The translations under genes and the position numbers were made by a program. Below are positions 20,220 through 28,658 of a stretch of DNA of 64,000 nt, piece by piece. The notes below the pieces were generated by a model that saw only the letters and a program-made list of their open reading frames with translations, made no database searches and was not told the DNA's origin. The stretch is from Propioniciclava tarda (GTDB lineage Bacteria; Actinomycetota; Actinomycetes; Propionibacteriales; Propionibacteriaceae), in the NCBI RefSeq assembly GCF_900182665.1, contig NZ_FXTL01000013.1:1-64000 (forward strand). Direction: 5' to 3'. Position 1 is the stretch's first letter; each line of letters opens with the position of its first letter.

Positions 20220-20651
20220 TCAGGACTGCAGGTAGCCGATCAGGTGGTCGCGCTCGTCGGTCAGCTGATCGATGCGGTGCTTCACCACGTCGCCGATCGA
20301 GACCAGGCCGACCATGTGGCCGTCCACCAGCACGGGCATGTGCCGGATGCGGTGCACCGTCATCGAGTGCGCGGCGTCCTCGACGGTGCCCGTCGGCTCG
20401 GCGGTGTAGACGTCAGCGGTCATCAGATCGGCAACGGTCGCGTCCATGACGTTACGGCCCAGGTCGGCCAGGCCGCGGACGATGTCGCGCTCGCTGACGA
20501 TGCCGTCGATGTGCTCGCCGTCCGCGGAGACGACGAGGGCGCCGATGCGCTTACCGGTCAGCGTCTGCACCAGCTCGGACACCGTGGCGGTCGGCGCAAT
20601 GGTGACGACATTGGTGTCGCCCTTGGAACGGATGACGTCTTCGATCTTCAT
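20220..20651 (-). CDS. Tandem CBS-domain protein
   Basis: This 143-residue protein consists of two CBS domains (about 8-62 and 74-130, the second ending SIGDVVKHRIDQL) and a short charged helix. Such stand-alone CBS pairs bind adenine nucleotides and act as energy sensors in Actinobacteria (hypoxic-response-protein-like). A predicted leaderless promoter precedes ATG 20651. Partner and ligand are unknown. Confidence 0.88.
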   Translation of the reverse strand: MKIEDVIRSKGDTNVVTIAPTATVSELVQTLTGKRIGALVVSADGEHIDGIVSERDIVRGLADLGRNVMDATVADLMTADVYTAEPTGTVEDAAHSMTVHRIRHMPVLVDGHMVGLVSIGDVVKHRIDQLTDERDHLIGYLQS

Positions 20652-20657
20652 GGGCGC

Positions 20658-20663
20658 AACTTA
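20658..20663 (-). promoter_or_regulatory. -10 hexamer of leaderless promoter (CBS protein)
   Basis: TAAGTT on the minus strand, 6 bases before ATG 20651, with no Shine-Dalgarno sequence. Confidence 0.5.
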
Positions 20664-20757
20664 ACCCACACCCTGACGTCTCTCAAGAGCGTCCACGCTG
20701 GTGACGATGCGGATTGCCCGAGCCGCCCGCCTATGCTGACGCCCGAAAGGGGACCAG

Positions 20758-21927
20758 ATGGAGATCAGCCCGACCACGAGGGCCGTCCGCGCAGGCATCG
20801 AGGCCGACACGGCGCACGCGTCCGTGGTGCCGCCGATCTACCTGTCGACGAACTACGCCTTCGCCGGGATCGACGGCAAGCGGGCGTTCGACTACAGCCG
20901 CTCCGGGAACCCGACCCGTGCCATCCTCGCCGGCGCGCTGGCCGACCTCGAAGGGGGAGCGGGCGCTGTCGTCACAGCCTCGGGCATGGGCGCCGTCGCG
21001 ACGTGCCTGCATGCCTTCGTGCCCGCCGGGGCGACCGTGGTCGTCCCTCACGACTGCTACGGCGGCTCATGGCGCCTCTTCGACGCCCTCGCCCGCAAGG
21101 GCCAATTCGACCTGCGGATCTGCGATCTGACCGGCCCGGACGCCGCCGCGCGCGTCGCCGCCGCAGCGCCCGATCTGGTCTGGATCGAGACGCCCTCCAA
21201 CCCGCTGCTGCGGCTGACCGACATCAAGGCGATCTCTGACGCGGCGCACGCGTCCGGAGGGCTCGTCGTCGTGGACAACACCTTCTGCTCGCCGATTCTG
21301 CAGCGGCCCCTGGCGCTCGGGGCGGACGTCGTCGTGCACTCCACGACCAAGTACCTCAACGGCCACAGCGACGTGATCGGCGGCGCGGTCGTCGCTTCGA
21401 CCCCGGAGCTCGCCGAGCAAGTCGACTGGTGGTCGAACAGCCTTGGCGTCACCGGTGGCGCCCTCGACTCGTACCTGACGCTGCGGGGGCTGCGCACCCT
21501 CGAGTTACGCATGGCCAAGCACGTCGCGAACGCCTCGGCGATCGCGGACGCCGTGGCCGGTCACCCCGCCCTGGTGGCGGTGCACTACCCGGGTCTGGCG
21601 TCGCACCCCGACCACGCGCTGGCGGCCGTCCAGCAGTCTGGGCCAGGCGGAATCGTCACGCTAGACCTGCGCGGCGGAACCGACGGCGTCCGGGCCTTCC
21701 TGGACGGGCTGACTTGCTTCAGCCTCGCCGAGTCGCTCGGCGGCGTGGAGTCGTTGGTGGCGCACCCGGCGTCCATGACGCACGTCGCCATGCCGCCCGC
21801 CGTGCAGGACGCCGCCGGCATCACGGCCGGCATGCTGCGCCTCAGTGTCGGCATCGAGGACGCCGCCGATCTGGTCGCCGACCTCGTACGCGGACTCGAC
21901 CGGACGGCCCGGAGCCTCAGCGGCTAA
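20758..21927 (+). CDS. metB: Cystathionine gamma-synthase / PLP trans-sulfuration enzyme
   Basis: This 389-residue Cys/Met-metabolism PLP enzyme has a cofactor-binding loop near SGMGAV (75-80), Y/R pocket residues in FDYSRSGNPTR, and PLP lysine K198 in VVHSTTKYLNGHSDVIGG. It makes cystathionine from an activated homoserine ester and cysteine. Cystathionine gamma-lyase belongs to the same family and cannot be excluded. ATG 20758 follows AAAGGGGA. A -10-like TATGCT lies at about 20733. Confidence 0.88.
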   Translation: MEISPTTRAVRAGIEADTAHASVVPPIYLSTNYAFAGIDGKRAFDYSRSGNPTRAILAGALADLEGGAGAVVTASGMGAVATCLHAFVPAGATVVVPHDCYGGSWRLFDALARKGQFDLRICDLTGPDAAARVAAAAPDLVWIETPSNPLLRLTDIKAISDAAHASGGLVVVDNTFCSPILQRPLALGADVVVHSTTKYLNGHSDVIGGAVVASTPELAEQVDWWSNSLGVTGGALDSYLTLRGLRTLELRMAKHVANASAIADAVAGHPALVAVHYPGLASHPDHALAAVQQSGPGGIVTLDLRGGTDGVRAFLDGLTCFSLAESLGGVESLVAHPASMTHVAMPPAVQDAAGITAGMLRLSVGIEDAADLVADLVRGLDRTARSLSG

Positions 21928-21936
21928 AAGCTCCCG

Positions 21937-21995
21937 GTTGTTCGCTGAGCCTCTCCAGGTGGTCTTGACGGGGCTTCGACGAGCTCAGCCAACGA
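21937..21995 (+). repeat. Dispersed inverted repeat, copy 2 (possible bidirectional terminator)
   Basis: The degenerate right arm CTTCGACGAGCTCAGCCAACG (21974-21994) faces a left-arm remnant TTCGCTGAGCCTC (21941-21953). GCTGAGC and GCTCAGC can pair. It fills most of the 84-base gap between convergent metB and the EcsC gene, where it could act as a terminator for both. Confidence 0.6.
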
Positions 21996-22011
21996 CCGAG
22001 AGTCTCGCCGG

Positions 22012-22758
22012 TTAGCGGACACCCCAGTCGCGCGGCTTCTCGGAGACGTAGCGAGGGAACTCCTCGCGGGCCTGCTGCGCGATCTTGGACATCATGGCGC
22101 CGTCTGCGAAGGCGCCCACGGCACCGCCGAGCAGCGGCACGGCCCGCCCGAAGCGGGCAAGGGTCTTCTGCCCGAGTGCGCGCAGCAGCCGGAAGCCGAC
22201 CGCCTTGTTGATCATCATGACAGCCGCCTCGGGCAACCGACTCTTGGCGAGCCCGCCCAGGACGCCTCCGCCCATGGTGACGCCAGCCTTGCTCAGAATG
22301 ACGGTGGACTTCGACCCGGCCAGCGTCAGCAGCACGGCCGTGCGCACCGTGGGGTCAGTGATGTCGTAGCCCCGCAGCTTGGCGATCGCGCCGACCGTCC
22401 GGGTGGCCGTGATGTAGAACTCGAGGACGTTGACGGGGATGGCCACGGGCATGGTCACGAAGCCGCCGAGGCTGGTCACGAACCCGCCGCCGGCGGCCGC
22501 CCGGACGCCTCCGCGCGAGAGCGACCCGATCGCCGCCTCGACGTCACCGCCGGACGACGCCAGCGCCCGATCGGCCACGGCCGCAGCCCCCTTGTAGAAG
22601 CCGCGCCCGTCCAGCCCCAGGGCGAGGATGCGCTGGATGGTGGCCGTCATCGCGTCCGTCGAGCCCTCGGCGCCGCGGGCCTCCTGGAGAGCCGTCCGGG
22701 CGCTCGCCACGTCGGACGAGCCCAGGCCCTGCGGGCGGAAGATGTCGAACAGTCCCAT
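22012..22758 (-). CDS. EcsC-family protein
   Basis: This 248-residue protein matches the EcsC pattern: an N-terminal MGLFDIFRP, a central Gly/Ala-rich hydrophobic stretch (VTSLGGFVTMPVAIPVNVLEFYITATRTVGAIAKLRGYD), and a second amphipathic region ending in AREEFPRYVSEKPRDWGVR. Function is unclear; EcsC proteins are membrane-associated. ATG 22758 has CAGGAA upstream. It stands alone. Confidence 0.6.
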   Translation of the reverse strand: MGLFDIFRPQGLGSSDVASARTALQEARGAEGSTDAMTATIQRILALGLDGRGFYKGAAAVADRALASSGGDVEAAIGSLSRGGVRAAAGGGFVTSLGGFVTMPVAIPVNVLEFYITATRTVGAIAKLRGYDITDPTVRTAVLLTLAGSKSTVILSKAGVTMGGGVLGGLAKSRLPEAAVMMINKAVGFRLLRALGQKTLARFGRAVPLLGGAVGAFADGAMMSKIAQQAREEFPRYVSEKPRDWGVR

Positions 22759-22868
22759 GGTTCGTTCCTGAGGGTCGGTGGACGGCTGTCGTCGATGCTG
22801 CCAGGGCCGCACCGCTGAGCCAAGCGCGGACGCTGAGCTTTGGGTCTTCGACCCGCCCAGGTTGGGTG

Positions 22869-23792
22869 TCAGCGACCCAGCAGCGCGCGTCCGAAGAACA
22901 GCATGTTCGCGGGACGCTCCGCCAGGCGGCGCGTGAAGTAGCCGTACCAGTCGACGCCGTAAGGCACGTAAACGCGGACGCGATGGCCCAGCGCTGCCAG
23001 CCGCGCCTGTTCGTCGGCCCGGATGCCGTACAGCATCTGCAGTTCGAACGTGTCGGACGCCCGCCCCGCGACGTCGGCGTAGGCCAGGGCCGCCTCGATC
23101 ATCCGCGGATCGTGCGACGCCACCATCGGATAGCCATCGCCTTTCATGAGGATGCGCAGACAGTCGAGATAGGCGGCGTCCACGTCGGCTTTCGCGCGGT
23201 GCGCCACGGACGCGGGCTCGTTGTACGCGCCCTTGCACAGACGGATGCGCATCCCGGGCACCGCATACCGCGCGCAGTCGTCCGGCGTCCGATGGAGGTA
23301 GGCCTGCAGGACCGTCCCCGTCTCGGGGTAGGTCTCGCGCAGGTGGTCCACGACGGCCAGGGTGGCGTCGGTGACCGTGTGGTCCTCCATATCGACGGTC
23401 ACCGTGGTGCCCGCGGCGCGCGCCGCGGCGCAGATGCGTTCGGCGTTGGCCGTCGCGATCTCGCGTCCGCCGGGCAGGGCCAGTCCCAGCGCGGTCAGCT
23501 TCACCGAAACCTCGACGGACGCCGTCAGGCCGGCCTCGGCGAGGCGTCCCAACAGATCGAGGTAGGACGCCGCCGTCGCGTCCGCCTGGTCGCGGGTCGT
23601 CGTGTCCTCGCCCAGGTGGTCGACGGTGGCCAGCAGGCCGGACGCTGTGAGGCGTCCGACGGCCGTGATGCAGTCGTCCAGGGTCTCGCCGGCGACGAAT
23701 CGATCCACGACTTTCTTCGTCGGGCCGAAGCCCACCATGCCGCGCCGCACCGTCTCGTTTCGAGAGATGGCGAGCATCGCAGTCCTGAGCAT
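22869..23792 (-). CDS. Proline dehydrogenase (monofunctional)
   Basis: This 307-residue flavoenzyme of the ProDH barrel family oxidises proline to 1-pyrroline-5-carboxylate. Recognisable parts are VSVKLTALGL, TVDMEDHTVTD, YLHRTPDD, RLCKGAYNEPAS, ASHDPRMI and the final GVDWYGYFTRRLAERPANMLFFGR. Start 23792 (MLRTAMLAISRN) is favoured by GGGAG 8 bases upstream; an earlier start at 23822 exists. No P5C dehydrogenase is nearby, so the second step must be encoded elsewhere. Confidence 0.92.
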   Translation of the reverse strand: MLRTAMLAISRNETVRRGMVGFGPTKKVVDRFVAGETLDDCITAVGRLTASGLLATVDHLGEDTTTRDQADATAASYLDLLGRLAEAGLTASVEVSVKLTALGLALPGGREIATANAERICAAARAAGTTVTVDMEDHTVTDATLAVVDHLRETYPETGTVLQAYLHRTPDDCARYAVPGMRIRLCKGAYNEPASVAHRAKADVDAAYLDCLRILMKGDGYPMVASHDPRMIEAALAYADVAGRASDTFELQMLYGIRADEQARLAALGHRVRVYVPYGVDWYGYFTRRLAERPANMLFFGRALLGR

Positions 23793-23882
23793 TTCATCGC
23801 TCCCTTCGCCTGCGCCGAGCATATTCCCGGCTCAGGCTGAGTGCGACGAGAGGAATCGCGTCAGGGCTGCTAACCCTTCACT

Positions 23883-25157
23883 TCACTCGTTGACCTCGTC
23901 GGCCACCGGCCGGTAGCGCGCGGTGTCGAGTCGCTCGCTCGGGCTCGGGGCGTTGGGGTAGTCGTCGGGCGCGTTTTCGACGAAGTCGCCGTGGACGCGA
24001 TGGGCCTCGTCCAGCAGGTCGAGCAGCTGCTGCTCGCCCTTCAGCAGCGCGTCGTATTTCTCCGGGACGGCCGCCAACTCTGCCTCCTCCTTCATCAGGC
24101 GGGCGTAGTTGGCCTCCCGGGTGGCCGGATCGGTTTCGTACGCCAGGTCCAAGTACTGCACCGCGTGGCGCTTGGCGTTCTTGAACGTGGTCAGCACCTT
24201 GCCCTTGGGCGACAGCAGCGAGAAGACGACCGTGACCGCCAACGACACGACGATCACGGCCAGCGACAACTGGGTCGTGATCTCGACGACCGCGACGTGC
24301 CGGCCGCCGTTGATGAAGGGCAGCGTGTTCTCGTGCAGGGCGTGCAGGATCAGCTTGACGCCGATGAAGCCCAGGATCACGGCCAGGCCGTACTTGAGGT
24401 AGATCAGCCGGTCGAGCAGGCCGTCGATGAGGAAGTACAGCTGGCGCAGCCCCATCAGCGAGAACGCGACGGCGGTGAAGACGATGTAGGGGTCTTGGGT
24501 CAGGCCGAAGATCGCCGGGATGGAGTCCAGCGCGAACATCACGTCGGTCCCGCCGATGGCGATCATCACGAGCAGCATCGGCGTCATCACGCGCTTGCCC
24601 GCCTCCTGGGTGAACAGGCGGTCGCCGTCGTAGTGCGGGGTGGTGTGGAACAGCTTCTTGGCCGTGCGGATGACGATGTTGTTGGCCTCGTCCTCCTCGT
24701 TGTCGTCCTCGGGCTTCAGCAGGTTGCCGGCGGTGAGGATCAGGATCAGGCCGAACAGGTAGAACACCCACGAGAAGGTGTTGATCAGCGCGACGCCCAA
24801 GAAGATGAAGGCGCTCCGAGCGATCAGCGAGAACACGATGCCGAACTGCAGCACCTTCTGCTGATAGGCCCTGGGCACCTTGAAGCTGGCCATGATGATC
24901 AGGAACACGAACAGGTTGTCCACGCTCAGGCTGAGCTCGGTGATGTAGCCGGCGAAGTATTCCAGGCCCATCTTCGAGCCGCCGAAGACCCAGACGGCGA
25001 TCCCGAAGGCGACGGCCAGGCTCACGTAGATCGACGTCCAGCGAGCGGCTTCGCGGATCGTCGGCGTGTGGGCGGCTCGAACGTGGAACACGTAGTCGAA
25101 CGCCATCAGGCCGAGAATCAGCACGACCGTCACCAGCCAGATCGTGGGCGTCACCAT
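23883..25157 (-). CDS. TerC-family membrane protein
   Basis: This 424-residue polytopic protein (about 8-9 helices in 1-330) has TerC family motifs, including LSLSVDNLFVFLIIMASFKV and ALDSIPAIFGLTQDPYIVFTAVAFSLMGLRQLYF. The C-terminal 100 residues are a charged cytoplasmic helical tail. TerC/Alx proteins export manganese or load it onto exported proteins. Start 25157 is set by GGAAGGTGA 5 bases before it rather than the in-frame start at 25193. No Mn riboswitch was seen upstream. Confidence 0.9.
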   Translation of the reverse strand: MVTPTIWLVTVVLILGLMAFDYVFHVRAAHTPTIREAARWTSIYVSLAVAFGIAVWVFGGSKMGLEYFAGYITELSLSVDNLFVFLIIMASFKVPRAYQQKVLQFGIVFSLIARSAFIFLGVALINTFSWVFYLFGLILILTAGNLLKPEDDNEEDEANNIVIRTAKKLFHTTPHYDGDRLFTQEAGKRVMTPMLLVMIAIGGTDVMFALDSIPAIFGLTQDPYIVFTAVAFSLMGLRQLYFLIDGLLDRLIYLKYGLAVILGFIGVKLILHALHENTLPFINGGRHVAVVEITTQLSLAVIVVSLAVTVVFSLLSPKGKVLTTFKNAKRHAVQYLDLAYETDPATREANYARLMKEEAELAAVPEKYDALLKGEQQLLDLLDEAHRVHGDFVENAPDDYPNAPSPSERLDTARYRPVADEVNE

Positions 25158-25307
25158 GAAGTCACCTTCCGTTGGGGGATCGGCGTCCGACATCGGTGGT
25201 CCGGAAGCGCCGCGGTCGACCCTCTCAGGAGCCTTGTGGGCGTGTCCAATGCCCTAGTCGGACGTGGGCGTCCGCACGTTGACAAGGGGTGATGCGTTCG
25301 GCGATCC

Positions 25308-25976
25308 TCAGCGGGCGCCGAGGGCGATCAAGAACTCGGCCGTCAGCTCGTCCAGCGAGGCCACGACGGCGTCCGCCCGGACCAATACCTCCGGTCGCGG
25401 GACGTGGGGTTCGAGCGGCACGGCGACGGTCAGCATGCCGGCGGCCAACGCCGAGAGCAGCCCGTTGGTGGAGTCCTCGATGGCGACGGCGTCCTGCGGT
25501 CGGACGCCGAGCCTGCGGCAGGCCTCCAGGTACACCTCGGGGCTGGGCTTGCCGGCCCCGACGCTCTCCGAGGACACCCGAACGGTCACCAGGTCGCCGA
25601 CGCCGAGGGCGTCCAGTCCGGCGTCGATCAACTCCGGGGGAGACGAGGACGCCACGGCGATCGGTCCGCGGGCCGCCATGCGGCGGACGGCGTCCGCGGC
25701 CCCGGGCAGCAGGCGGACGCGTCCGGCGTGATAGGCGTCCGCCACACCGGCGATGACCCGGCGGGCGATCTCCGCGTCCGTGCCCGGATAGCCCAGGGAC
25801 TCGCGGCAGTACCGTGCCCACTCGGGCGTGCTCATGCCCATCATGTCGGTGGTGGCGCGCGCGGGGTACTCGTGGCCTTCGCTGACAGCGATGCCGCGGC
25901 GCACCTCCTCCCAGGTCACCTCGGTGTCGGTCAGGGTTCCGTCCAGGTCGAACACGACGGCGATCGGTGTGGGCAT
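25308..25976 (-). CDS. HAD-superfamily phosphatase (beta-phosphoglucomutase-like)
   Basis: This 222-residue protein has HAD motif I VFDLDGTLTDTE, a helical cap, motif II ASSSPPE, motif III lysine in GAGKPSPEVYLEA and motif IV AVAIEDSTNG. Substrate is unknown. Start 25976 (MPTPIAVVFD) is preferred to the ATG at 25985 because it sits 7 bases after GATAAT, which overlaps the first ATG. Confidence 0.85.
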   Translation of the reverse strand: MPTPIAVVFDLDGTLTDTEVTWEEVRRGIAVSEGHEYPARATTDMMGMSTPEWARYCRESLGYPGTDAEIARRVIAGVADAYHAGRVRLLPGAADAVRRMAARGPIAVASSSPPELIDAGLDALGVGDLVTVRVSSESVGAGKPSPEVYLEACRRLGVRPQDAVAIEDSTNGLLSALAAGMLTVAVPLEPHVPRPEVLVRADAVVASLDELTAEFLIALGAR

Positions 25977-25983
25977 GGCCGCC

Positions 25984-25989
25984 ATTATC
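25984..25989 (-). promoter_or_regulatory. -10 hexamer of leaderless promoter (HAD phosphatase)
   Basis: GATAAT on the minus strand, 7 bases (GGCGGCC) before ATG 25976. The same layout, hexamer then a G-rich 7-base spacer then ATG, precedes mca. Confidence 0.5.
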
Positions 25990-26003
25990 GCCGAGTCGGG
26001 CCG

Positions 26004-27515
26004 TCAGCCAGGCAGGCCGAGTCCGCGGAGGCGCGCTGCGCGGCGCCGCAGCCGCTCTTTGCGGGGGACGAGCATGAGCGCCACCAACTCGGACGTGAGC
26101 GCGGCGGCGATGCCGGAGCAGAAGGCGTCGGCGTCCGCCGCGGCGTCCGGCGGCTCGGGCACGACGCGGTCGACGATGCCGTTGGTGAGCAGGTCGGCGG
26201 CGCGGACGCCCTGGGTGGCCGCCATCTCGGACGCGTGCGCGGTGTCCCGGTGCACGATCGCGGACGCGCCCTCGGGGGGCAGCGGCGCGAGCCAAGCATG
26301 CTCGGACGCGATCACGCGGTCGCACGGCGCCAGCGCCAAGGCGATCCCGCCGGTGCCCTGGCCGAGCAGGACGCTGATCGTCGGGGTCTGCAGCGTCAAC
26401 AGGTCGGCGAGGGTGCGCGCGATCTCGCCGGCGAGGCCGCGCTCCTCGGCCGATCGGCTCAGGGCCGCGCCGGGGGTGTCGATCACGGTCACGAGAGGAA
26501 GGCGCAGCTCGCGGGCCAGTCGGATGCCCCGACGTGCCTCGCGTAGGGCGGCCGGGTCGAGGGGATGGTCCAGAGTCTGGCCCTGGCGGCACTGGCCCAG
26601 AACGACGCAGGGCGCGCCACCGAACCGGGCCAGGGCCAGCACCGAGCCCGGATGCGAGTCGCCGTCGCCCGTCCCGTTCAGCATCGTCACGTCGGACGCC
26701 GTGCGCGCGAGCAGGTCCCGCACGCCGGGCCGATCCGCACGCCGGGTGATCTGGACCGACGTCCAGGCCGGGACGTCCGCCAGGGGTGGCTGGGGGAGCG
26801 GCGGCGTCGGCGTCCGATCGGCCGAGGTCAGGCCGCGCTCACGCCGGGCCATCGCCACGTTCAGGATCGTGTGCAGGACGCCCGCCAACTCGGCATGCGG
26901 CACGACGGCGTCCACGATGCCGCGGCGCTGCAGGTTCTCGGCCAACTGGACGCCGTCCGGGAAGGCCTGCCCGTAGAGAGCCTCGTAGACGCGTGGTCCG
27001 AGGAAGCCGACCATCGCCCCCGGCTCGGCCAGCTGGACGTGACCCAACGAGCCCCAGGACGCGAACACCCCGCCCATCGTCGGATGCCGCAGGTAGACGA
27101 GGTAGGGGAGGTTCGCCTCCTTGTGCTGCATGACGGCCTGGGTGATCTTCGCCATCTGCAGGAAGGCGATCGAGCCCTCCTGCATGCGAGTGCCGCCCCC
27201 GACCGGGAAGGCGATGATGGGGAGCTGCTCGCGGGTGGCGCGCTCGAGGCCCTGGACCAGTCGCTCGGCGGCGGCCACCCCGATCGAGCCGGCGAGGAAT
27301 GCCGGGTCGCCCGCGACCACGGCGACCCGGCGTCCGTTGATCGTGCCCTTGCCGACGACGACCGACTCGCGTCGTCCGGTCTTGGCGCGGGCCGCGGCCA
27401 ACTCGGTGGCGTAGGCGTCCTCGATGCCGACGACCGGGTCTTGGGTCGTCCAGGGAGTCAGCGAGCCGGCGTCCAGGACCACGCTCAGCAAGGCGTCCAG
27501 CGAAATCGGGGCCAT
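26004..27515 (-). CDS. Fused acetyl/acyl-CoA carboxylase carboxyltransferase (AccD-AccA type)
   Basis: This 503-residue protein has two crotonase-fold halves. The N-terminal beta-like half (about 25-225) contains FPVGGGTRMQEGSIAFLQMAKI and GGVFASWGSLGHVQLAEPGAMVGFLG but lacks the Cys4 zinc ribbon of E. coli AccD. The C-terminal alpha-like half (about 270-480) has TVIDTPGAALSRSAEERGLAGEIA and LGQGTGGIALALAPCDRVIA. It transfers carboxyl from carboxybiotin to acyl-CoA and needs a biotin carboxylase/BCCP subunit, not present here. ATG 27515 has GAAGGAG upstream. Confidence 0.87.
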   Translation of the reverse strand: MAPISLDALLSVVLDAGSLTPWTTQDPVVGIEDAYATELAAARAKTGRRESVVVGKGTINGRRVAVVAGDPAFLAGSIGVAAAERLVQGLERATREQLPIIAFPVGGGTRMQEGSIAFLQMAKITQAVMQHKEANLPYLVYLRHPTMGGVFASWGSLGHVQLAEPGAMVGFLGPRVYEALYGQAFPDGVQLAENLQRRGIVDAVVPHAELAGVLHTILNVAMARRERGLTSADRTPTPPLPQPPLADVPAWTSVQITRRADRPGVRDLLARTASDVTMLNGTGDGDSHPGSVLALARFGGAPCVVLGQCRQGQTLDHPLDPAALREARRGIRLARELRLPLVTVIDTPGAALSRSAEERGLAGEIARTLADLLTLQTPTISVLLGQGTGGIALALAPCDRVIASEHAWLAPLPPEGASAIVHRDTAHASEMAATQGVRAADLLTNGIVDRVVPEPPDAAADADAFCSGIAAALTSELVALMLVPRKERLRRRAARLRGLGLPG

Positions 27516-27543
27516 GTCACTCCTTCGTGGGCCTGGCTCGACG

Positions 27544-28308
27544 CTACGTCGCTCGCGCCGACGGCGTCAGACCAGGATCACCGCTCGGACCCACGTTTGA
27601 GACAGATGTGCCGCTCGGCGGGCGTCCGGGCTCGTTGAGGTCCCAATCGATGGGCTCTGCGCCCGCGCGGACGAGTGCGGCATCGGCGCGCGAGAACGGA
27701 CGCGACCCGAAGAAGCCGCGGTCGGCGGCCATCGGGGACGGGTGCGCCGAAGCGATGATCTCGACGCCCTGCAAGGCCGGGGCGAGGCTCTGGGCGTCGC
27801 GTCCCCACAGGATCGCCACCAGAGGCCCGCCGCGTTCGACGAGGGCCTCGATGGCGCGCGCGGTCACGGGCTCCCAGCCTTTGCCCTTGTGGGAGTTGGA
27901 TTGACCCGCCCGAACCGTCAGCACCCGGTTGAGCAGCAGCACGCCTTGGTTGAACCAGGGCGTGAGGTCGCCGGACGCCGCAGGTGTAATGCCAAGGTCG
28001 GCGGCAAGCTCCTTGTAGATGTTGGTCAAGGACGCCGGGAGCGGCCGGATGTGGGGGGCGACCGAGAACGACAGCCCGACGGGATGCCCGGGGTTGGGGT
28101 ACGGGTCCTGGCCCACGATCAGGACACGGACGTCGGCGAGCGGCCGCGAGAACGCCCGCAGCACGTTGTCGCCCTCGGGCAGGTAGCGGTGCCCGGCGGC
28201 GAGCTCGGCGCGCAGGAAGTCGCCCATCCGACGAATGTCGCCCTCGACGGGGGCCAGCGCCTCGGCCCAGTCGGGGGCCATGAGGTCGGTGAGTGGTCGG
28301 GGAGTCAC
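27544..28308 (-). CDS. ung: Uracil-DNA glycosylase (family 1)
   Basis: This 254-residue repair enzyme removes uracil from DNA. It has the catalytic water-activating loop [17 protein letters not shown], the uracil-binding [23 protein letters not shown] and the minor-groove loop [18 protein letters not shown]. The C-terminal about 30 residues after IDWDL are Pro/Ser/Gly-rich and not part of the fold. The GTG start at 28308 is supported by a -10 hexamer 6 bases upstream. Confidence 0.96.
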   Translation of the reverse strand: MTPRPLTDLMAPDWAEALAPVEGDIRRMGDFLRAELAAGHRYLPEGDNVLRAFSRPLADVRVLIVGQDPYPNPGHPVGLSFSVAPHIRPLPASLTNIYKELAADLGITPAASGDLTPWFNQGVLLLNRVLTVRAGQSNSHKGKGWEPVTARAIEALVERGGPLVAILWGRDAQSLAPALQGVEIIASAHPSPMAADRGFFGSRPFSRADAALVRAGAEPIDWDLNEPGRPPSGTSVSNVGPSGDPGLTPSARAT

Positions 28309-28314
28309 CCGTGA

Positions 28315-28320
28315 ACCGTA
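28315..28320 (-). promoter_or_regulatory. -10 hexamer of leaderless promoter (ung)
   Basis: TACGGT on the minus strand, 6 bases before GTG 28308. Confidence 0.5.
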
Positions 28321-28394
28321 GCGCGGGCGGGCAGGGTGGCTGAGCGGGGTCGATGGAGGAACTGCGGCGGGCCAACAGGGGCGGTCGGTGCGAC

Positions 28395-28526
28395 GGAGAT
28401 GCGTCGAGATCGCGCGCGTTGGTCGGTGACTGGACGAGGATCGGCCGATTCCTGGCGGGAAAAGTCTCGCTCAGCGATACCTATTCCGCCAGCAATGCCA
28501 CCGTCGTCTACCGGCACGGCGAATAG
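28395..28526 (+). pseudogene. Protein-like reading-frame remnant
   Basis: Within the 350-base gap between ung and the zinc-ribbon gene, one frame ending at TAG 28524-28526 reads as ordinary protein ([20 protein letters not shown] and on to VVYRHGE) with balanced amino acids, unlike the Arg/Pro-rich shadows around it. No good start or ribosome binding site is visible; TTG 28419 is the only candidate. It may be a decayed gene end or a very small gene. Family unknown. Confidence 0.2.
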
Positions 28527-28646
28527 GGGCCGCCGCGGTCACAGAGAAGGTCGTGGAGTTGGTCGAGGCCCTTCGACAAGCTCAGGGGCTGTGAACGGGT
28601 TCACGAAGGTCGCTGTTGGACTGTCCACGCCGTTGGCCATCGTGCC
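28527..28646. other. Rest of the ung / zinc-ribbon intergenic gap
   Basis: Beyond the remnant, this gap holds a partial copy of the dispersed repeat (CTTCGACAAGCTCAGG, 28571-28586) and the promoter of the zinc-ribbon gene at its right end. Nothing else was recognised. Confidence 0.5.
28571..28586 (+). repeat. Dispersed repeat, partial copy 3
   Basis: CTTCGACAAGCTCAGG matches the first 15 bases of the repeat arm and then diverges, in the gap upstream of the zinc-ribbon gene. Confidence 0.6.
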
Positions 28647-28652
28647 TAGGCT
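28647..28652 (+). promoter_or_regulatory. -10 hexamer of leaderless promoter (zinc-ribbon protein)
   Basis: TAGGCT, 6 bases before ATG 28659; no Shine-Dalgarno sequence. Confidence 0.55.
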
Positions 28653-28658
28653 GTCGGC

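Noticed and set aside
25158-25307. Manganese (yybP-ykoY) riboswitch upstream of terC
   Set aside because: No matching paired motifs could be recognised in this short gap.
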